Below, piece after piece: positions 48,415 to 58,083 of a stretch of 64,000 nt of DNA. Each line of letters begins with the position of its first letter. The first letter of the stretch is position 1. The stretch is from Saccharopolyspora gloriosae (lineage in GTDB: Bacteria; Actinomycetota; Actinomycetes; Mycobacteriales; Pseudonocardiaceae): positions 124,001-188,000 of the forward strand of contig NZ_JACHIV010000001.1 of the NCBI RefSeq assembly GCF_014203325.1, read 5' to 3'. The notes beneath the pieces are model-generated. The model was not told the origin of the DNA. It made no database searches and was given only the letters and a program-made list of their open reading frames with translations. Made by a program: the position numbers and the translations under genes.

Positions 48415-50880
48415 ATGACGCGGTTCAGAACCCTTCGGGTGCCTCTGACCTGGGAGGAACAGCAGGCGATACGGGCATGGCGCGAGGTGTCGGCGGAGGG
48501 GAGCGCCAGCCGATTCCTCGCCGACGTCAAGCAGGTGGTGCCCCGCGTACCGGGACTGCCCCGGGAGCGGGTCAACAGCACGACGCTCAGTTCCGCGGAG
48601 CTGACGGCGTTGTCCGCGTGGCGTCGAACCCACTCCGACGTGCTGGCCCGGACGCCGCTGGATTCGCTCGCGGTCAGGGCGATCGAACGTGGTGGAGACT
48701 TCGTCGCCGGCGGCCCGGTCGAGTTCCGGGCGCCGTTCACCCCGGCCCACTCGACTCCATTCAACGGCGGCGAGAAGGAAGCCGCGCAGCTGGAGAGCCG
48801 CTGCATCGGTCTGCTCGTGGGCGCCATGGCCGCGGACCTGCCCGGTGACTCGTACCGGACCGCGCTCGCATTCGTGGCCGCTGAATCGGTGATCCGTTCG
48901 CACCTCGCGCTGCGTCGAGCCGGAGCGGCTCACCTGGTCCAGGAGTTCCACTTCGGGAAGCAGCGCCTGGACTGGTTGCTGGGGCAACGTCGCGCGCAGC
49001 GCCCGTCGGGGTGGTTGTGGCAGGACCGAGCGATGCTCGGCATCGTCGGCGGCCGGTTCCTCGCCGACGCCGATCGTGACCCGACGGCGTTGCTGGCCGC
49101 AGCCGCGCCGCTCGCGGTCCTCGGTGGCTCGGAAGAAGTCGTCGCGGCGCTTCAGGCGTGGACCGCGGACGCCGGAGTCCACCTCGCCGGAGCCGCGCTC
49201 GCGGCACTGCTCCGGCACCGGGTCTTCCACCCGACGTGGGGTGTGGCGTTGAGCGCAGTGCGCACGGAACTGCGGCCGTGGCCGGATCATGAGCCCGTTC
49301 TCGCCCTGCTCGGTTCGTCGATCGAGCTCGCGCGAACCGCGCCTGCGGGCGTCGCCGCTCGACAGGAGATCATCAACGAGCACTTCGGCTCCGGCGCTGC
49401 GCATGCCGCCCTGGCCGCGGCCTTGTACGCGGTGGCGTCGAGCGCATCGTGGCAGGACGCTTTCGACGTGGCGTCCGGCTGGGAGCCGGACGGGCGAACT
49501 GCCGGGATGCTGTGCGGCTTCCTCAACGGGATGTGCGACGGCCCCACCGCGGTGCCCGGTGAGCGATTGCGGGACTCCCGGCTGCTCGGCGTCGCCACTC
49601 GGCTCGGCCGTGACCTCGCCGCCGAGTTCGGACGACTTCCTCGTGATGACGCGGAGTGGCACCGCGGCTACCCGAGCGGCCCGTGGACGACAGGCGCGTC
49701 GCCGGATGCTCCGCAGCGCACGACGGTCATCCGGGACGAGCATGACCGCCCTGCGAACCCCCGCCCGCAGTCCGCAGCACGCCCGGAGCCGCTCTCCCCG
49801 CGAGACCGCTTCATCGGGGCGCTGGTCGGCGGGGCGGTGGGGGATGCGCTCGGGTATGCGGTGGAGTTCCAGGACATCGGGACGATCCGGCGCGAGCACG
49901 GCGAGGGCGGGCTAGCCGGGCCGGTGCTGCGGGACGGCGTCGCGCGGGTCTCCGATGACACGCAGATGATGCTGTTCACGTTGGAAGGCCTGATCCGGGC
50001 GCACGTGGCGCGGCGGATGAAGCCGGTGGACAACGATCCGATCCCCGAGGTGCAGCACGCCTACCAGCGCTGGCTCCACACGCAGGGCCGTCCGTGGGCG
50101 CAGGCGGGCGGGCCTTACGCGCAGCACTTGCAGGTACCGGACGGGTGGTTGATCACCAACTCGGCGTTGTTCGCGCAGCGCGCGCCGGGCGGCACCTGTC
50201 TGGGGGCGTTGGAGAGCTTCGAGCGGACGCACCGGCACGCCACGCCGCAGCATCGGATCAATGATTCCAAGGGGTGCGGCGGGGTCATGCGCGCGGCACC
50301 GGTCGCGGTGTGGTCGAACGATCCGGCCGAGGTGTTCTGGGCCGCGGTCGGGACCGCCGCGCTCACCCACGGCCATCCCAGCGGTTTCCTGTCGGCGGGG
50401 GTGCACGCGGTGATCGTGCACCAGCTGATCCGCGAAGTGCCGTTGCCGGAGGCGGTACGGGTGGCTCGGGACCTGCTGGTGCGATGGCCACGGCACGAGG
50501 AGCAGTTGCGGGCCCTGGACGCGGCAGTCGAGCTGTCCGAGCGGGGGCCGGTCGCCCCGGAGGAGATCGAGGCGGCTCTCGGCCAGGGCTGGGTCGGTGA
50601 GGAGGCGCTCGCGATCGGGCTCTACGCCGTGCTCGCCACCGGCGGCGTGCGGGAGGCGCTGCTGCTGTCGGTGAACCACTCGGGGGACTCGGACTCGACG
50701 GGGATGGTGTGCGGCAACATCGCGGGGGCGCTGCACGGCATCCACGCCTTGCCGCCGGAGTGGCTGCAGGCCTTGGAACTGCGCGACGTCGTCGAGGCCC
50801 TCGCGCGGGACGCGCTCACCGAGTTCAGCCCGTCGGCGCCGACCGATGCGTCGTGGACGTGGCGGTACCCGGCATGGTGA
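48415..50880 (+). CDS. Fusion: AWR modules, degenerate ARH-like domain and intact ADP-ribosylglycohydrolase
   Basis: 821 residues; ATG 48415 with GAAGG upstream. Residues ~9-95 contain two copies of the AWR module (LTWEEQQAIRAWR and LSSAELTALSAWR, 47 residues apart). About 125-430 is an ARH-like helical domain (CIGLLVGAMAADLPGDS) with no metal motifs. Residues ~455-821 are an intact ARH: GALVGGAVGDALGYAVEF, SDDTQM (513-518), NDSKGCGG (616-623), GDSDSTG (757-763), ending RYPAW. The C-terminal domain is very close to the single-domain protein at 35.6 kb. It lies 31 bases after the preceding gene and is probably cotranscribed with the toxin. Confidence 0.85.
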   Translation: MTRFRTLRVPLTWEEQQAIRAWREVSAEGSASRFLADVKQVVPRVPGLPRERVNSTTLSSAELTALSAWRRTHSDVLARTPLDSLAVRAIERGGDFVAGGPVEFRAPFTPAHSTPFNGGEKEAAQLESRCIGLLVGAMAADLPGDSYRTALAFVAAESVIRSHLALRRAGAAHLVQEFHFGKQRLDWLLGQRRAQRPSGWLWQDRAMLGIVGGRFLADADRDPTALLAAAAPLAVLGGSEEVVAALQAWTADAGVHLAGAALAALLRHRVFHPTWGVALSAVRTELRPWPDHEPVLALLGSSIELARTAPAGVAARQEIINEHFGSGAAHAALAAALYAVASSASWQDAFDVASGWEPDGRTAGMLCGFLNGMCDGPTAVPGERLRDSRLLGVATRLGRDLAAEFGRLPRDDAEWHRGYPSGPWTTGASPDAPQRTTVIRDEHDRPANPRPQSAARPEPLSPRDRFIGALVGGAVGDALGYAVEFQDIGTIRREHGEGGLAGPVLRDGVARVSDDTQMMLFTLEGLIRAHVARRMKPVDNDPIPEVQHAYQRWLHTQGRPWAQAGGPYAQHLQVPDGWLITNSALFAQRAPGGTCLGALESFERTHRHATPQHRINDSKGCGGVMRAAPVAVWSNDPAEVFWAAVGTAALTHGHPSGFLSAGVHAVIVHQLIREVPLPEAVRVARDLLVRWPRHEEQLRALDAAVELSERGPVAPEEIEAALGQGWVGEEALAIGLYAVLATGGVREALLLSVNHSGDSDSTGMVCGNIAGALHGIHALPPEWLQALELRDVVEALARDALTEFSPSAPTDASWTWRYPAW

Positions 50881-50944
50881 TCACGATCGTTCGGCGGCGG
50901 GCGTCCACCCGCGACGCCGCCGCGAACCACGAAGGGGAGAACAG

Positions 50945-52588
50945 GTGATTCTGGGGACGCCCATCGCCGGGACCTGCGTCCGGACCGGAGGTCGGCTGGT
51001 GCCGCTGCTGGAGTCGCGGGACGGCTCGGCGGTGCTCGACGGCGTCGAGGCTCCGGTCCCGCACGAGCGGATCGACGCCGTCCTGGTGCGCCAGGGCGAG
51101 CCGCCCGAGCCTGGCCGTCCCTTCCCCTCCTCGGCGTCCCACGGTGCGCCGACGAAACCGGCCGCACGCCCGGACACGCGCGCCGAGGTGCGCGGGCTCG
51201 TTCCGCGGCTGGGACCGCCGGGGTGGCGGGAGGTCCACGTCGAGTGCGCGGCGCTCGGCACCCGCATCGAGGTCGTGGCGACCGTCGTCACCGACGACGG
51301 CAGGCACCCGTGGATCTCGCCGCAGGAGCTCGTCGACGCGCTGCAGCGCAGCCGCGCCGTCGAGTACCGGCCGGAGCAGGGGGCGTGGACCACGGCGCGC
51401 TGCACCGCCGTCGTCGGGGCGGAGCCGGAGTTCGAGACCGCTCACGCCGAGGTCCGGTGGGCGGACGGGGAGGACGATCCGCAGGCCGCCTTCGACGAGC
51501 TCCGCTACTTCCCGCGCGTCCAGGCGCCGGAGTGGCTGCTCGTGCAGGCGTGGCGGCACTTCGCGAACCACCGCGACGCCGCGGGAGCGCGCGGGCCGGT
51601 CCGGATGGCGCAGGTCTTCGACGGAACGGACGGCGACGGGCGCCCGCTGGCGCACCGGCCGGTGCTGCCGTGGCTGGAGAAGCAGCTGGTCCTCGACTAC
51701 CTGCTGGGAGGTGAGGTCGTCCTGTCGGCCCGCAGCACCTCCGAGGACGAGATCGACCCGCGGCGCCCGCCGGCGGTGCCCAAGCAGTTCCACACCGACG
51801 GCACCTGGGCGTGGCCGCTGGCGACGGCCTACTACCTCGACGCCCACGACATCACGCCGCCGCGCGACTTCCTCGACCACATCCGCCGCAACGGCCACCG
51901 CTGCCCGGAGCGCGTCGCCGACCACGCCACCGAGCAGGCGAAGGCGCTGGTGCTGGGCGCTGACCCGGACGCCCTGGACGGCGAGCGCGCCGCGGACGCG
52001 ATCGACGTGGCCCGGCGGTTCATCGCGAGGTTCGGCGTCAGCCGGCGCTTCTACAGCTTCACCGAACCCCTCGAAGGCGGCTGGAGCATGCTGCGCGAGC
52101 CGGACGGCTGGTGGTCGGTGTTCTGCCTCGACGAGGGGGAGGTGCGCAACGAGTCCCGCTTCGCGGAGGCCCACGGCGCCGCGGCGCACCTGATCGGAGC
52201 GGTGGCGCTGACCCGGACCTCGATGCTGCGGGAACTCGACGAGCCGCTCGCCGACTACGAGTGCCCGATCGAACCGCTCGGTCCGGACCTGCCGCTGTCG
52301 CACTACGACGACAGGTTCGTCGTGGTGCTGCCCGACGGCGCCGAGGTCGACCGGTTCGGGACGTCCGACGGCAACACCGTGTTCGTGCCCGGCACGGGGC
52401 TGCCGCACCGCTCGATGCCACCGGAGCGGGCGCCGGGGGAGTACCGCCGGTACCGGGTGCTCGGCGGCTACGAAGTGGTGACCGGAGTGATCCGACCGGA
52501 CCACGGCCAGGTCGGCGGCGGTCAGGCCTACTTCCTGCCGCAGGCCGTCGGCGAGCTCGTCGCCGGTGGCTGGCTCGCGGAGCTCTGA
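50945..52588 (+). CDS. TNT-domain (tuberculosis necrotizing toxin-type) NAD+ glycohydrolase-like protein
   Basis: 547 residues; GTG 50945 with AAGGGGAG upstream. Residues ~1-430 are not recognised; they include PPGWREVHVECAALG and a SEPDGWWSVFCLDEGE-like stretch, and no signal peptide or membrane segment. The C-terminal ~100 residues match the TNT fold: VLPDGAEVDRFG, LPHRSMPPERAPGEYRRYRVL and GQVGGGQAYFLP followed by VGELVAGGWLAEL. In M. tuberculosis CpnT this domain hydrolyses NAD+. It follows the ARH genes by 64 bases in the same direction. No gene resembling the CpnT antitoxin IFT is seen beside it. It may be a cytosolic or separately secreted NADase. Confidence 0.75.
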   Translation: MILGTPIAGTCVRTGGRLVPLLESRDGSAVLDGVEAPVPHERIDAVLVRQGEPPEPGRPFPSSASHGAPTKPAARPDTRAEVRGLVPRLGPPGWREVHVECAALGTRIEVVATVVTDDGRHPWISPQELVDALQRSRAVEYRPEQGAWTTARCTAVVGAEPEFETAHAEVRWADGEDDPQAAFDELRYFPRVQAPEWLLVQAWRHFANHRDAAGARGPVRMAQVFDGTDGDGRPLAHRPVLPWLEKQLVLDYLLGGEVVLSARSTSEDEIDPRRPPAVPKQFHTDGTWAWPLATAYYLDAHDITPPRDFLDHIRRNGHRCPERVADHATEQAKALVLGADPDALDGERAADAIDVARRFIARFGVSRRFYSFTEPLEGGWSMLREPDGWWSVFCLDEGEVRNESRFAEAHGAAAHLIGAVALTRTSMLRELDEPLADYECPIEPLGPDLPLSHYDDRFVVVLPDGAEVDRFGTSDGNTVFVPGTGLPHRSMPPERAPGEYRRYRVLGGYEVVTGVIRPDHGQVGGGQAYFLPQAVGELVAGGWLAEL

Positions 52589-53086
52589 TGCGCGTGCGGC
52601 GGGTTCCGCGCTCCCCGAGCGGGCCTGCGGCTCTTGCTCGCAGGGGTAAACTCGGCGGGAACACCACACCACTAGCTCGGTCCGCGGCGGCTTCGGGGAA
52701 GATCGAGCAGGTCTTGGGGACCCCGTTTTGACCCCCTCAGAACGGGGCGGGTATCTTTGTTTATCGGACCCGAAAGCTATCGGGTCGGTCCGTATGCCCG
52801 TGCGTGAACAGGGGCCGCTCCGGTGGTCGTGATCGCGGACATGGGCCGTGCGGAACTCTCCTGACAACCATCGGGTTCGTTCCTGTCGGTGCGCTCCCGC
52901 AGGCACCACCAGCGCCGCAAGGCCGAGGAGCGGGCGACACGCCCGACCTCGTGGTGCGGGGGAGGCCTAAGTAAACAGTGCCTGCGAGGTGCTCGGCGCC
53001 AGGGCACGTGCCCGGACGCCGACGTTGCGAGCGCCGCCGGGCGAGAGCAACCACGAAGACGCGAACGCTCAAGAGAAAGCCGGTCC
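52589..53086 (+). promoter_or_regulatory. str operon upstream region and leader
   Basis: Nearly 500 bases without a gene. The region holds the TTGACC/TATCTT promoter candidate, an inverted repeat around its -35 (CCCCGTT 52721-52727, AACGGGG 52741-52747), and a leader hairpin GACCCGA (52767-52773) with TCGGGTC (52780-52786). The remaining ~300 bases before rpsL show no open frame with coding character. Confidence 0.5.
52728..52757 (+). promoter_or_regulatory. Candidate promoter of rpsL-rpsG-fusA-tuf
   Basis: TTGACC (52728-52733) and TATCTT (52752-52757) with an 18-base spacer fit the sigma-A consensus. The surrounding DNA is AT-richer than average (TTTGTTTAT downstream). The predicted leader is over 300 bases. 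Confidence 0.5.
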
Positions 53087-53461
53087 ATGCCCACCATCCA
53101 GCAGCTGGTCCGTAAGGGCCGCCAGGACAAGGTCGCCAAGACCAAGACTGCGGCGCTCAAGGGGAGCCCGCAGCGGCGTGGCGTGTGCACCCGCGTGTAC
53201 ACCACCACCCCGAAGAAGCCCAACTCGGCACTGCGCAAGGTCGCTCGTGTCAAGCTCACCAGCGGCATCGAGGTCACGGCCTACATCCCGGGTGAGGGGC
53301 ACAACCTCCAGGAGCACTCGATCGTGCTGGTTCGCGGCGGCCGTGTGAAGGACCTCCCCGGCGTGCGGTACAAGATCATCCGTGGGTCTGCCGACACGCA
53401 GGGTGTGAAGAACCGCAAGCAGGCTCGCAGCCGGTACGGCGCGAAGAAGGAGAAGAGCTGA
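53087..53461 (+). CDS. rpsL: 30S ribosomal protein S12 (uS12)
   Basis: 124-residue decoding-centre protein of the small subunit. The ATG at 53087 starts [11 protein letters not shown]; an upstream in-frame extension to 52889 lies in the leader and is rejected. The two loops where streptomycin-resistance changes occur are wild type: [13 protein letters not shown] and [12 protein letters not shown] keep both lysines. The C-terminus is [11 protein letters not shown]. Its stop overlaps the rpsG start by one base (TGATG). Confidence 0.97.
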   Translation: MPTIQQLVRKGRQDKVAKTKTAALKGSPQRRGVCTRVYTTTPKKPNSALRKVARVKLTSGIEVTAYIPGEGHNLQEHSIVLVRGGRVKDLPGVRYKIIRGSADTQGVKNRKQARSRYGAKKEKS

Positions 53462-53931
53462 TGCCCCGCAAGGGTCCGGCCCCGAAGCGGCCGCTCAACG
53501 CCGATCCCGTGTACGCCTCGCCGCTGGTCACCCAGCTGGTGAACAAGGTCCTCGTCGACGGCAAGCGCTCGTTGGCCGAGAAGATCGTGTACGCGGCGCT
53601 CGAAGGTGCGCGGGAGAAGAACAGCACCGACCCGGTGGTCACGCTCAAGCGCGCGCTGGACAACGTGAAGCCGACCCTGGAGGTCCGCAGCCGCCGTGTC
53701 GGTGGCGCGACCTACCAGGTGCCGATCGAGGTCCGCGCCGGTCGCTCCACCACGCTGGCGCTGCGCTGGCTCGTGACCTACTCGCGGCAGCGCCGCGAGA
53801 AGACCATGGTCGAGCGCCTGATGAACGAACTGCTCGACGCCAGCAACGGCCTCGGCGCGAGCGTCAAGAAGCGCGAAGACACGCACAAGATGGCGGAGTC
53901 CAACAAGGCCTTCGCGCACTACCGCTGGTGA
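53461..53931 (+). CDS. rpsG: 30S ribosomal protein S7 (uS7)
   Basis: 156-residue primary 16S-binding protein of the 30S head. ATG 53461 overlaps the rpsL stop, so translation is coupled. It begins [11 protein letters not shown] and contains [31 protein letters not shown] and the conserved C-terminus [13 protein letters not shown]. Length is normal. In E. coli S7 represses its operon by binding the rpsL-rpsG junction; whether that holds here is unknown. Confidence 0.97.
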   Translation: MPRKGPAPKRPLNADPVYASPLVTQLVNKVLVDGKRSLAEKIVYAALEGAREKNSTDPVVTLKRALDNVKPTLEVRSRRVGGATYQVPIEVRAGRSTTLALRWLVTYSRQRREKTMVERLMNELLDASNGLGASVKKREDTHKMAESNKAFAHYRW

Positions 53932-54007
53932 CGTCGGGTCGGCTCCTGCCCGCCTCGGCACACCGATTCGACGGCTTGCATCTGCTGTAGGAACGGGGAA
54001 GAAACTC

Positions 54008-56110
54008 GTGGCACGCGACGTGCTGACGGACCTCACGAAGGTCCGCAACATCGGCATTATGGCCCACATCGACGCGGGCAAGACCACCACGACCGAGCGG
54101 ATCCTGTACTACACCGGGATCAACCACAAGCTCGGCGAGACGCACGACGGCGCCTCGACGATGGACTGGATGGAAGAGGAGCAGAAGCGGGGTATCACGA
54201 TCACCTCGGCTGCTACCACGACCTTCTGGGAAGACAACCAGATCAACATCATCGACACTCCGGGACACGTCGACTTCACGGTCGAGGTGGAGCGCTCGCT
54301 GCGCGTCCTGGATGGCGCCGTCGCGGTCTTCGACGGCAAGGAAGGTGTCGAGCCGCAGTCCGAGCAGGTCTGGCGGCAGGCGGACAAGTACGACGTCCCG
54401 CGCATCTGCTTCGTCAACAAGATGGACAAGCTCGGTGCGGACTTCTACTTCACCGTGAAGACCATCCGCGAGCGGCTCAACGCCACTCCGCTGGTGCTTC
54501 AGCTGCCCATCGGCACCGAGTCCGACTTCGAGGGCGTCGTCGACCTGGTCAGCATGAAGGCGCTGACCTGGCGTGGTGACGTGAAGAAGGGCGAGAGCTA
54601 CGAGATCGAGCCGATCCCGGAAGACCTCGTCGAGAGCGCGAACTCGTACCGCGAGCAGCTGGTCGAGGCCGTCGCCGAGACCGACGAGGCTCTGATGGAG
54701 GCCTACTTCGGTGGCGAGGAACTCACCACCGAGCAGATCAAGGCCGGCATCCGGAAGCTGACCGTCGAGCGCACCGCGTTCCCGGTCCTGTGCGGCACCG
54801 CGTTCAAGAACAAGGGCGTGCAGCCCATGCTCGACGCGGTCGTCGACTTCCTGCCGTCGCCGCTGGACGTGCCGCCGGTGCAGGGTCTGATGCTCGACGG
54901 TGAGACCACCGCGGAGCGCAAGCCCAGCACCGAGGAGCCCTTCGCCGCGCTGGTGTCCAAGATCGCCGTGCACCCGTTCTACGGGAAGCTGACCTACATC
55001 CGGGTCTACTCGGGCAAGGTCACGCAGGGCACGCAGGTCATGAACTCCACGCGTGAGCGCAAGGAGCGCATCGGGAAGTTCTTCCAGATGCACTCCAACA
55101 AGGAGAACCCGGTCGACGAGGCCCAGGCGGGTCACATCTACGCCGTGGTCGGTCTCAAGGAGACCACCACCGGTGACACGCTGTGCGATCCGCAGAAGCC
55201 GATCGTGCTCGAGTCGATGACCTTCCCGGAGCCCGTCATCGACGTGGCCGTCGAGCCGAAGACGAAGGCCGACCAGGAGAAGCTCTCCACGGCGATCCAG
55301 AAGCTCGCCGAGGAGGACCCGACCTTCCGCGTTCACCACGACGAGGAGACCGGTCAGACGGTCCTCTCCGGCATGGGCGAGCTGCACCTGGAAGTCCTGG
55401 TCAACCGGATGAAGTCGGACTTCAGGGTCGAGGCGAACATCGGTAAGCCCCAGGTGGCCTACCGCGAGACGATTCGCAAGTCGGTCGAGAAGTACGAGTA
55501 CACGCACAAGAAGCAGACCGGTGGTTCCGGGCAGTTCGCCCGCGTCATCATCGCGGTCGAGCCGATCGAGCAGACTGCCGACAGTGCGACGTACGAGTTC
55601 CAGAACAAGGTCACCGGTGGTCGCGTCCCGCGCGAGTACATCCCGTCGGTGGACCAGGGCGCGCAGGACGCCATGCAGTACGGCGTGCTGGCCGGCTACC
55701 CGCTGGTGGGCGTCAAGGTGACCTTGCTGGACGGCCAGTACCACGAGGTCGACTCCTCGGAGATGGCGTTCAAGGTCGCCGGTTCCATCGCCCTGAAGGA
55801 GGCCGCGCAGAAGGCCTCCCCGGCGATCCTCGAACCGGTGATGGCGGTCGAGGTGATCACGCCCGAGGACTACATGGGCGATGTCATCGGCGACCTCAAC
55901 TCCCGCCGTGGCCAGATCCAGGCCATGGAGGAGCGCAGCGGTGCGCGTGTCGTCAAGGCGCAGGTGCCGCTGTCCGAGATGTTCGGGTATGTCGGCGACC
56001 TGCGTTCCAAGACGCAGGGCCGCGCGAACTACTCGATGGTGTTCGACTCCTACGCCGAGGTTCCCGCGAACGTGGCGAAGGAGATCATCGCGAAGGCTAC
56101 GGGCGAGTAA
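54008..56110 (+). CDS. fusA: Elongation factor G
   Basis: 700-residue translocation GTPase. GTG 54008 with ACGGGGAAG upstream. G-domain motifs are [15 protein letters not shown] (P-loop), [11 protein letters not shown] (switch I), DTPGHVDF (G3) and NKMDKLGAD (G4). Domains II-V follow in normal order, including [10 protein letters not shown] and the ending [19 protein letters not shown]. It sits in the str operon 76 bases after rpsG. Length and motifs indicate the housekeeping EF-G. Confidence 0.97.
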   Translation: MARDVLTDLTKVRNIGIMAHIDAGKTTTTERILYYTGINHKLGETHDGASTMDWMEEEQKRGITITSAATTTFWEDNQINIIDTPGHVDFTVEVERSLRVLDGAVAVFDGKEGVEPQSEQVWRQADKYDVPRICFVNKMDKLGADFYFTVKTIRERLNATPLVLQLPIGTESDFEGVVDLVSMKALTWRGDVKKGESYEIEPIPEDLVESANSYREQLVEAVAETDEALMEAYFGGEELTTEQIKAGIRKLTVERTAFPVLCGTAFKNKGVQPMLDAVVDFLPSPLDVPPVQGLMLDGETTAERKPSTEEPFAALVSKIAVHPFYGKLTYIRVYSGKVTQGTQVMNSTRERKERIGKFFQMHSNKENPVDEAQAGHIYAVVGLKETTTGDTLCDPQKPIVLESMTFPEPVIDVAVEPKTKADQEKLSTAIQKLAEEDPTFRVHHDEETGQTVLSGMGELHLEVLVNRMKSDFRVEANIGKPQVAYRETIRKSVEKYEYTHKKQTGGSGQFARVIIAVEPIEQTADSATYEFQNKVTGGRVPREYIPSVDQGAQDAMQYGVLAGYPLVGVKVTLLDGQYHEVDSSEMAFKVAGSIALKEAAQKASPAILEPVMAVEVITPEDYMGDVIGDLNSRRGQIQAMEERSGARVVKAQVPLSEMFGYVGDLRSKTQGRANYSMVFDSYAEVPANVAKEIIAKATGE

Positions 56111-56270
56111 TTCCCTGTAGTTCGGCGGCGGCCGGCTCGGCCTCGTGATCGGGGCCGCGGCCGTCCGCCTCCAAACCCGACAGGACTCCGCCTGGCACTA
56201 AATCTTCGCGTAACGCGGGGACTGGCTAGTCGTACGGCGGAAAGAGAACTAAGTCCAGGAGGACAATCCA

Positions 56271-57464
56271 GTGGCTAAGGCGAAGTTCGAGAGGGACAAG
56301 CCGCACGTCAACATCGGGACCATCGGTCACGTTGACCACGGCAAGACCACGCTCACCGCGGCCATCACCAAGGTGCTGCACGAGAAGCACCCGGAGCTGA
56401 ACCCCTTCACGCCGTTCGACGAGATCGACAAGGCGCCGGAGGAGAAGCAGCGCGGTATCACGATTCAGATCGCGCACGTCGAGTACCAGACCGAGAAGCG
56501 TCACTACGCGCACGTCGACGCCCCCGGTCACGCCGACTACGTGAAGAACATGATCACCGGTGCCGCCCAGATGGACGGGGCGATCCTGGTGGTGGCCGCC
56601 ACCGACGGCCCGATGCCGCAGACGCGTGAGCACGTGCTGCTGGCTCGCCAGGTCGGTGTGCCCTACATCCTCGTCGCGCTGAACAAGGCCGACATGGTCG
56701 ACGACGAGGAGATCATGGAGCTCGTGGAGATGGAGGTCCGCGAGCTGCTGTCCGGCGAGGAGTACGACGGCGACGGTGCTCCGGTCGTCCGCGTCTCCGC
56801 GCTGAAGGCGCTCGAGGGCGACCCCGAGTGGACCGACAAGGTCATGCAGCTGCTCGACGCGGTCGACGAGAACGTTCCGGACCCGGAGCGCGAGACCGAC
56901 AAGCCCTTCCTGATGCCGGTCGAGGACTCCTTCTCGATCACCGGCCGCGGCACCGTGGTGACCGGTCGGATCGAGCGCGGCGTCATCAAGGTGAACGAAG
57001 AGGTCGAGCTCGTCGGCATCAAGGACACCGCGCTGAAGACCACGGTCACCGGCGTCGAGATGTTCCGCAAGCTGCTGGACGAGGGCCAGGCCGGTGACAA
57101 CGTCGGTCTGCTCGTGCGCGGCATCAAGCGCGAGGACGTCGAGCGCGGCATGGTGGTCGTCAAGCCGAAGACCACGACCCCGCACACCGAGTTCGAGTGC
57201 CAGGTCTACATCCGGTCGAAGGAGGACGGTGGCCGTCACACCCCGTTCTTCAACAACTACCGGCCGCAGTTCTACTTCCGCACCACCGACGTGACCGGCG
57301 TCGTGACCCTCCCCGAGGGCACCGAGATGGTCATGCCGGGCGACAACGTCGAGATGTCGGTGCAGCTGATCCAGCCGATCGCGATGGAGGACGGCCTCCG
57401 CTTCGCGATCCGCGAGGGTGGTCGTACGGTCGGCGCGGGTCGCGTCACCAAGATCATCAAGTGA
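56271..57464 (+). CDS. tuf: Elongation factor Tu
   Basis: 397-residue GTPase that delivers aminoacyl-tRNA. GTG 56271 has AGGAGG upstream. Motifs: [13 protein letters not shown] (P-loop), RGITIQIAH (switch I), [12 protein letters not shown] (G3), [10 protein letters not shown] (G4) and VRVSALKAL (G5). The C-terminal barrel ends [15 protein letters not shown] very stable hairpin follows seven bases after the stop. Confidence 0.98.
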   Translation: MAKAKFERDKPHVNIGTIGHVDHGKTTLTAAITKVLHEKHPELNPFTPFDEIDKAPEEKQRGITIQIAHVEYQTEKRHYAHVDAPGHADYVKNMITGAAQMDGAILVVAATDGPMPQTREHVLLARQVGVPYILVALNKADMVDDEEIMELVEMEVRELLSGEEYDGDGAPVVRVSALKALEGDPEWTDKVMQLLDAVDENVPDPERETDKPFLMPVEDSFSITGRGTVVTGRIERGVIKVNEEVELVGIKDTALKTTVTGVEMFRKLLDEGQAGDNVGLLVRGIKREDVERGMVVVKPKTTTPHTEFECQVYIRSKEDGGRHTPFFNNYRPQFYFRTTDVTGVVTLPEGTEMVMPGDNVEMSVQLIQPIAMEDGLRFAIREGGRTVGAGRVTKIIK

Positions 57465-57470
57465 TCCACC

Positions 57471-57509
57471 GCGAGGGCCTGCTCCTTCTCTGAAGGGGCA
57501 GGCCCTCGC
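57471..57509 (+). terminator. Terminator downstream of tuf
   Basis: GCGAGGGCCTGC (57471-57482) pairs with GCAGGCCCTCGC (57498-57509), extended by an inner CCTTC/GAAGG stem. It has no U-tract but is very stable and closes the str operon. Confidence 0.75.
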
Positions 57510-58083
57510 TGGCTTCCGGGGTCCGCGCCGCGGTGCGAACTCCGAAAACCACCCCCCGATTCGGGCTGGCATACGGCGTGTGCCATCCTGTATGGGTTGC
57601 TCGTTCGGAGCGGCCGGTTTCCCAGGCGTTCATCGCCTAGTAGTGGAAGTCCCGGCCGCTCCGCCACGAGAAGCCCCGCGCCCTGGAGTTTCGGAGCAGG
57701 ACCGGTTTCGGCCGGGCCTGGGCGCTGCGCCGGGAGTTCTCCCGCGTCGCCGTCCGGCAGGGTGCACAGCAAGAGGTGTACGGGTCTTCGGGAGTGCCCT
57801 TCGGGGAGCTCCGTGATCCATCCCAGCGGCGGAGTTCGATGGGACCGGTCTGTTCGCAGCGGGCGACACGCCCGACCGCGTGTACCGGGCACCAGCAACC
57901 TGAACAGGGGCGGACCGAGGGCTGAGTTCGACGGGCGGGAGAAATCCCGGTTCGAGAGCTCACCGGCCCAGGCCGCGACGGGCACCCGAAGCCCATGGGC
58001 GCAGCGCCGTCGTCAGCATCGAGCTGAAGACCGCCGCAGCGCCGACCACTGGCGGCACGAGACTAGAGGAACGGCAAGCCACT
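57510..58083 (+). promoter_or_regulatory. S10 operon leader, gene-free and structured
   Basis: About 570 bases without a gene before rpsJ. Near its start, CTGGCA (57566-57571) and TGTATG (57589-57594) are a weak promoter candidate. Downstream, AGCGGCCGG (57609-57617) pairs with CCGGCCGCT (57652-57660) and encloses a second stem AGGCG-ttcat-CGCCT (57624-57638). A long structured leader is expected where a ribosomal protein (L4 in E. coli) feeds back on the operon; here that is only a suggestion. Confidence 0.4.

Noticed and set aside
35628-52588. Island considered as a prophage or integrative element
   Set aside because: No integrase, transposase, phage structural gene, tRNA-end duplication or clear flanking direct repeat was found within it.
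53087-53461. Streptomycin-resistance change in rpsL
   Set aside because: Both resistance loops carry the wild-type lysines.
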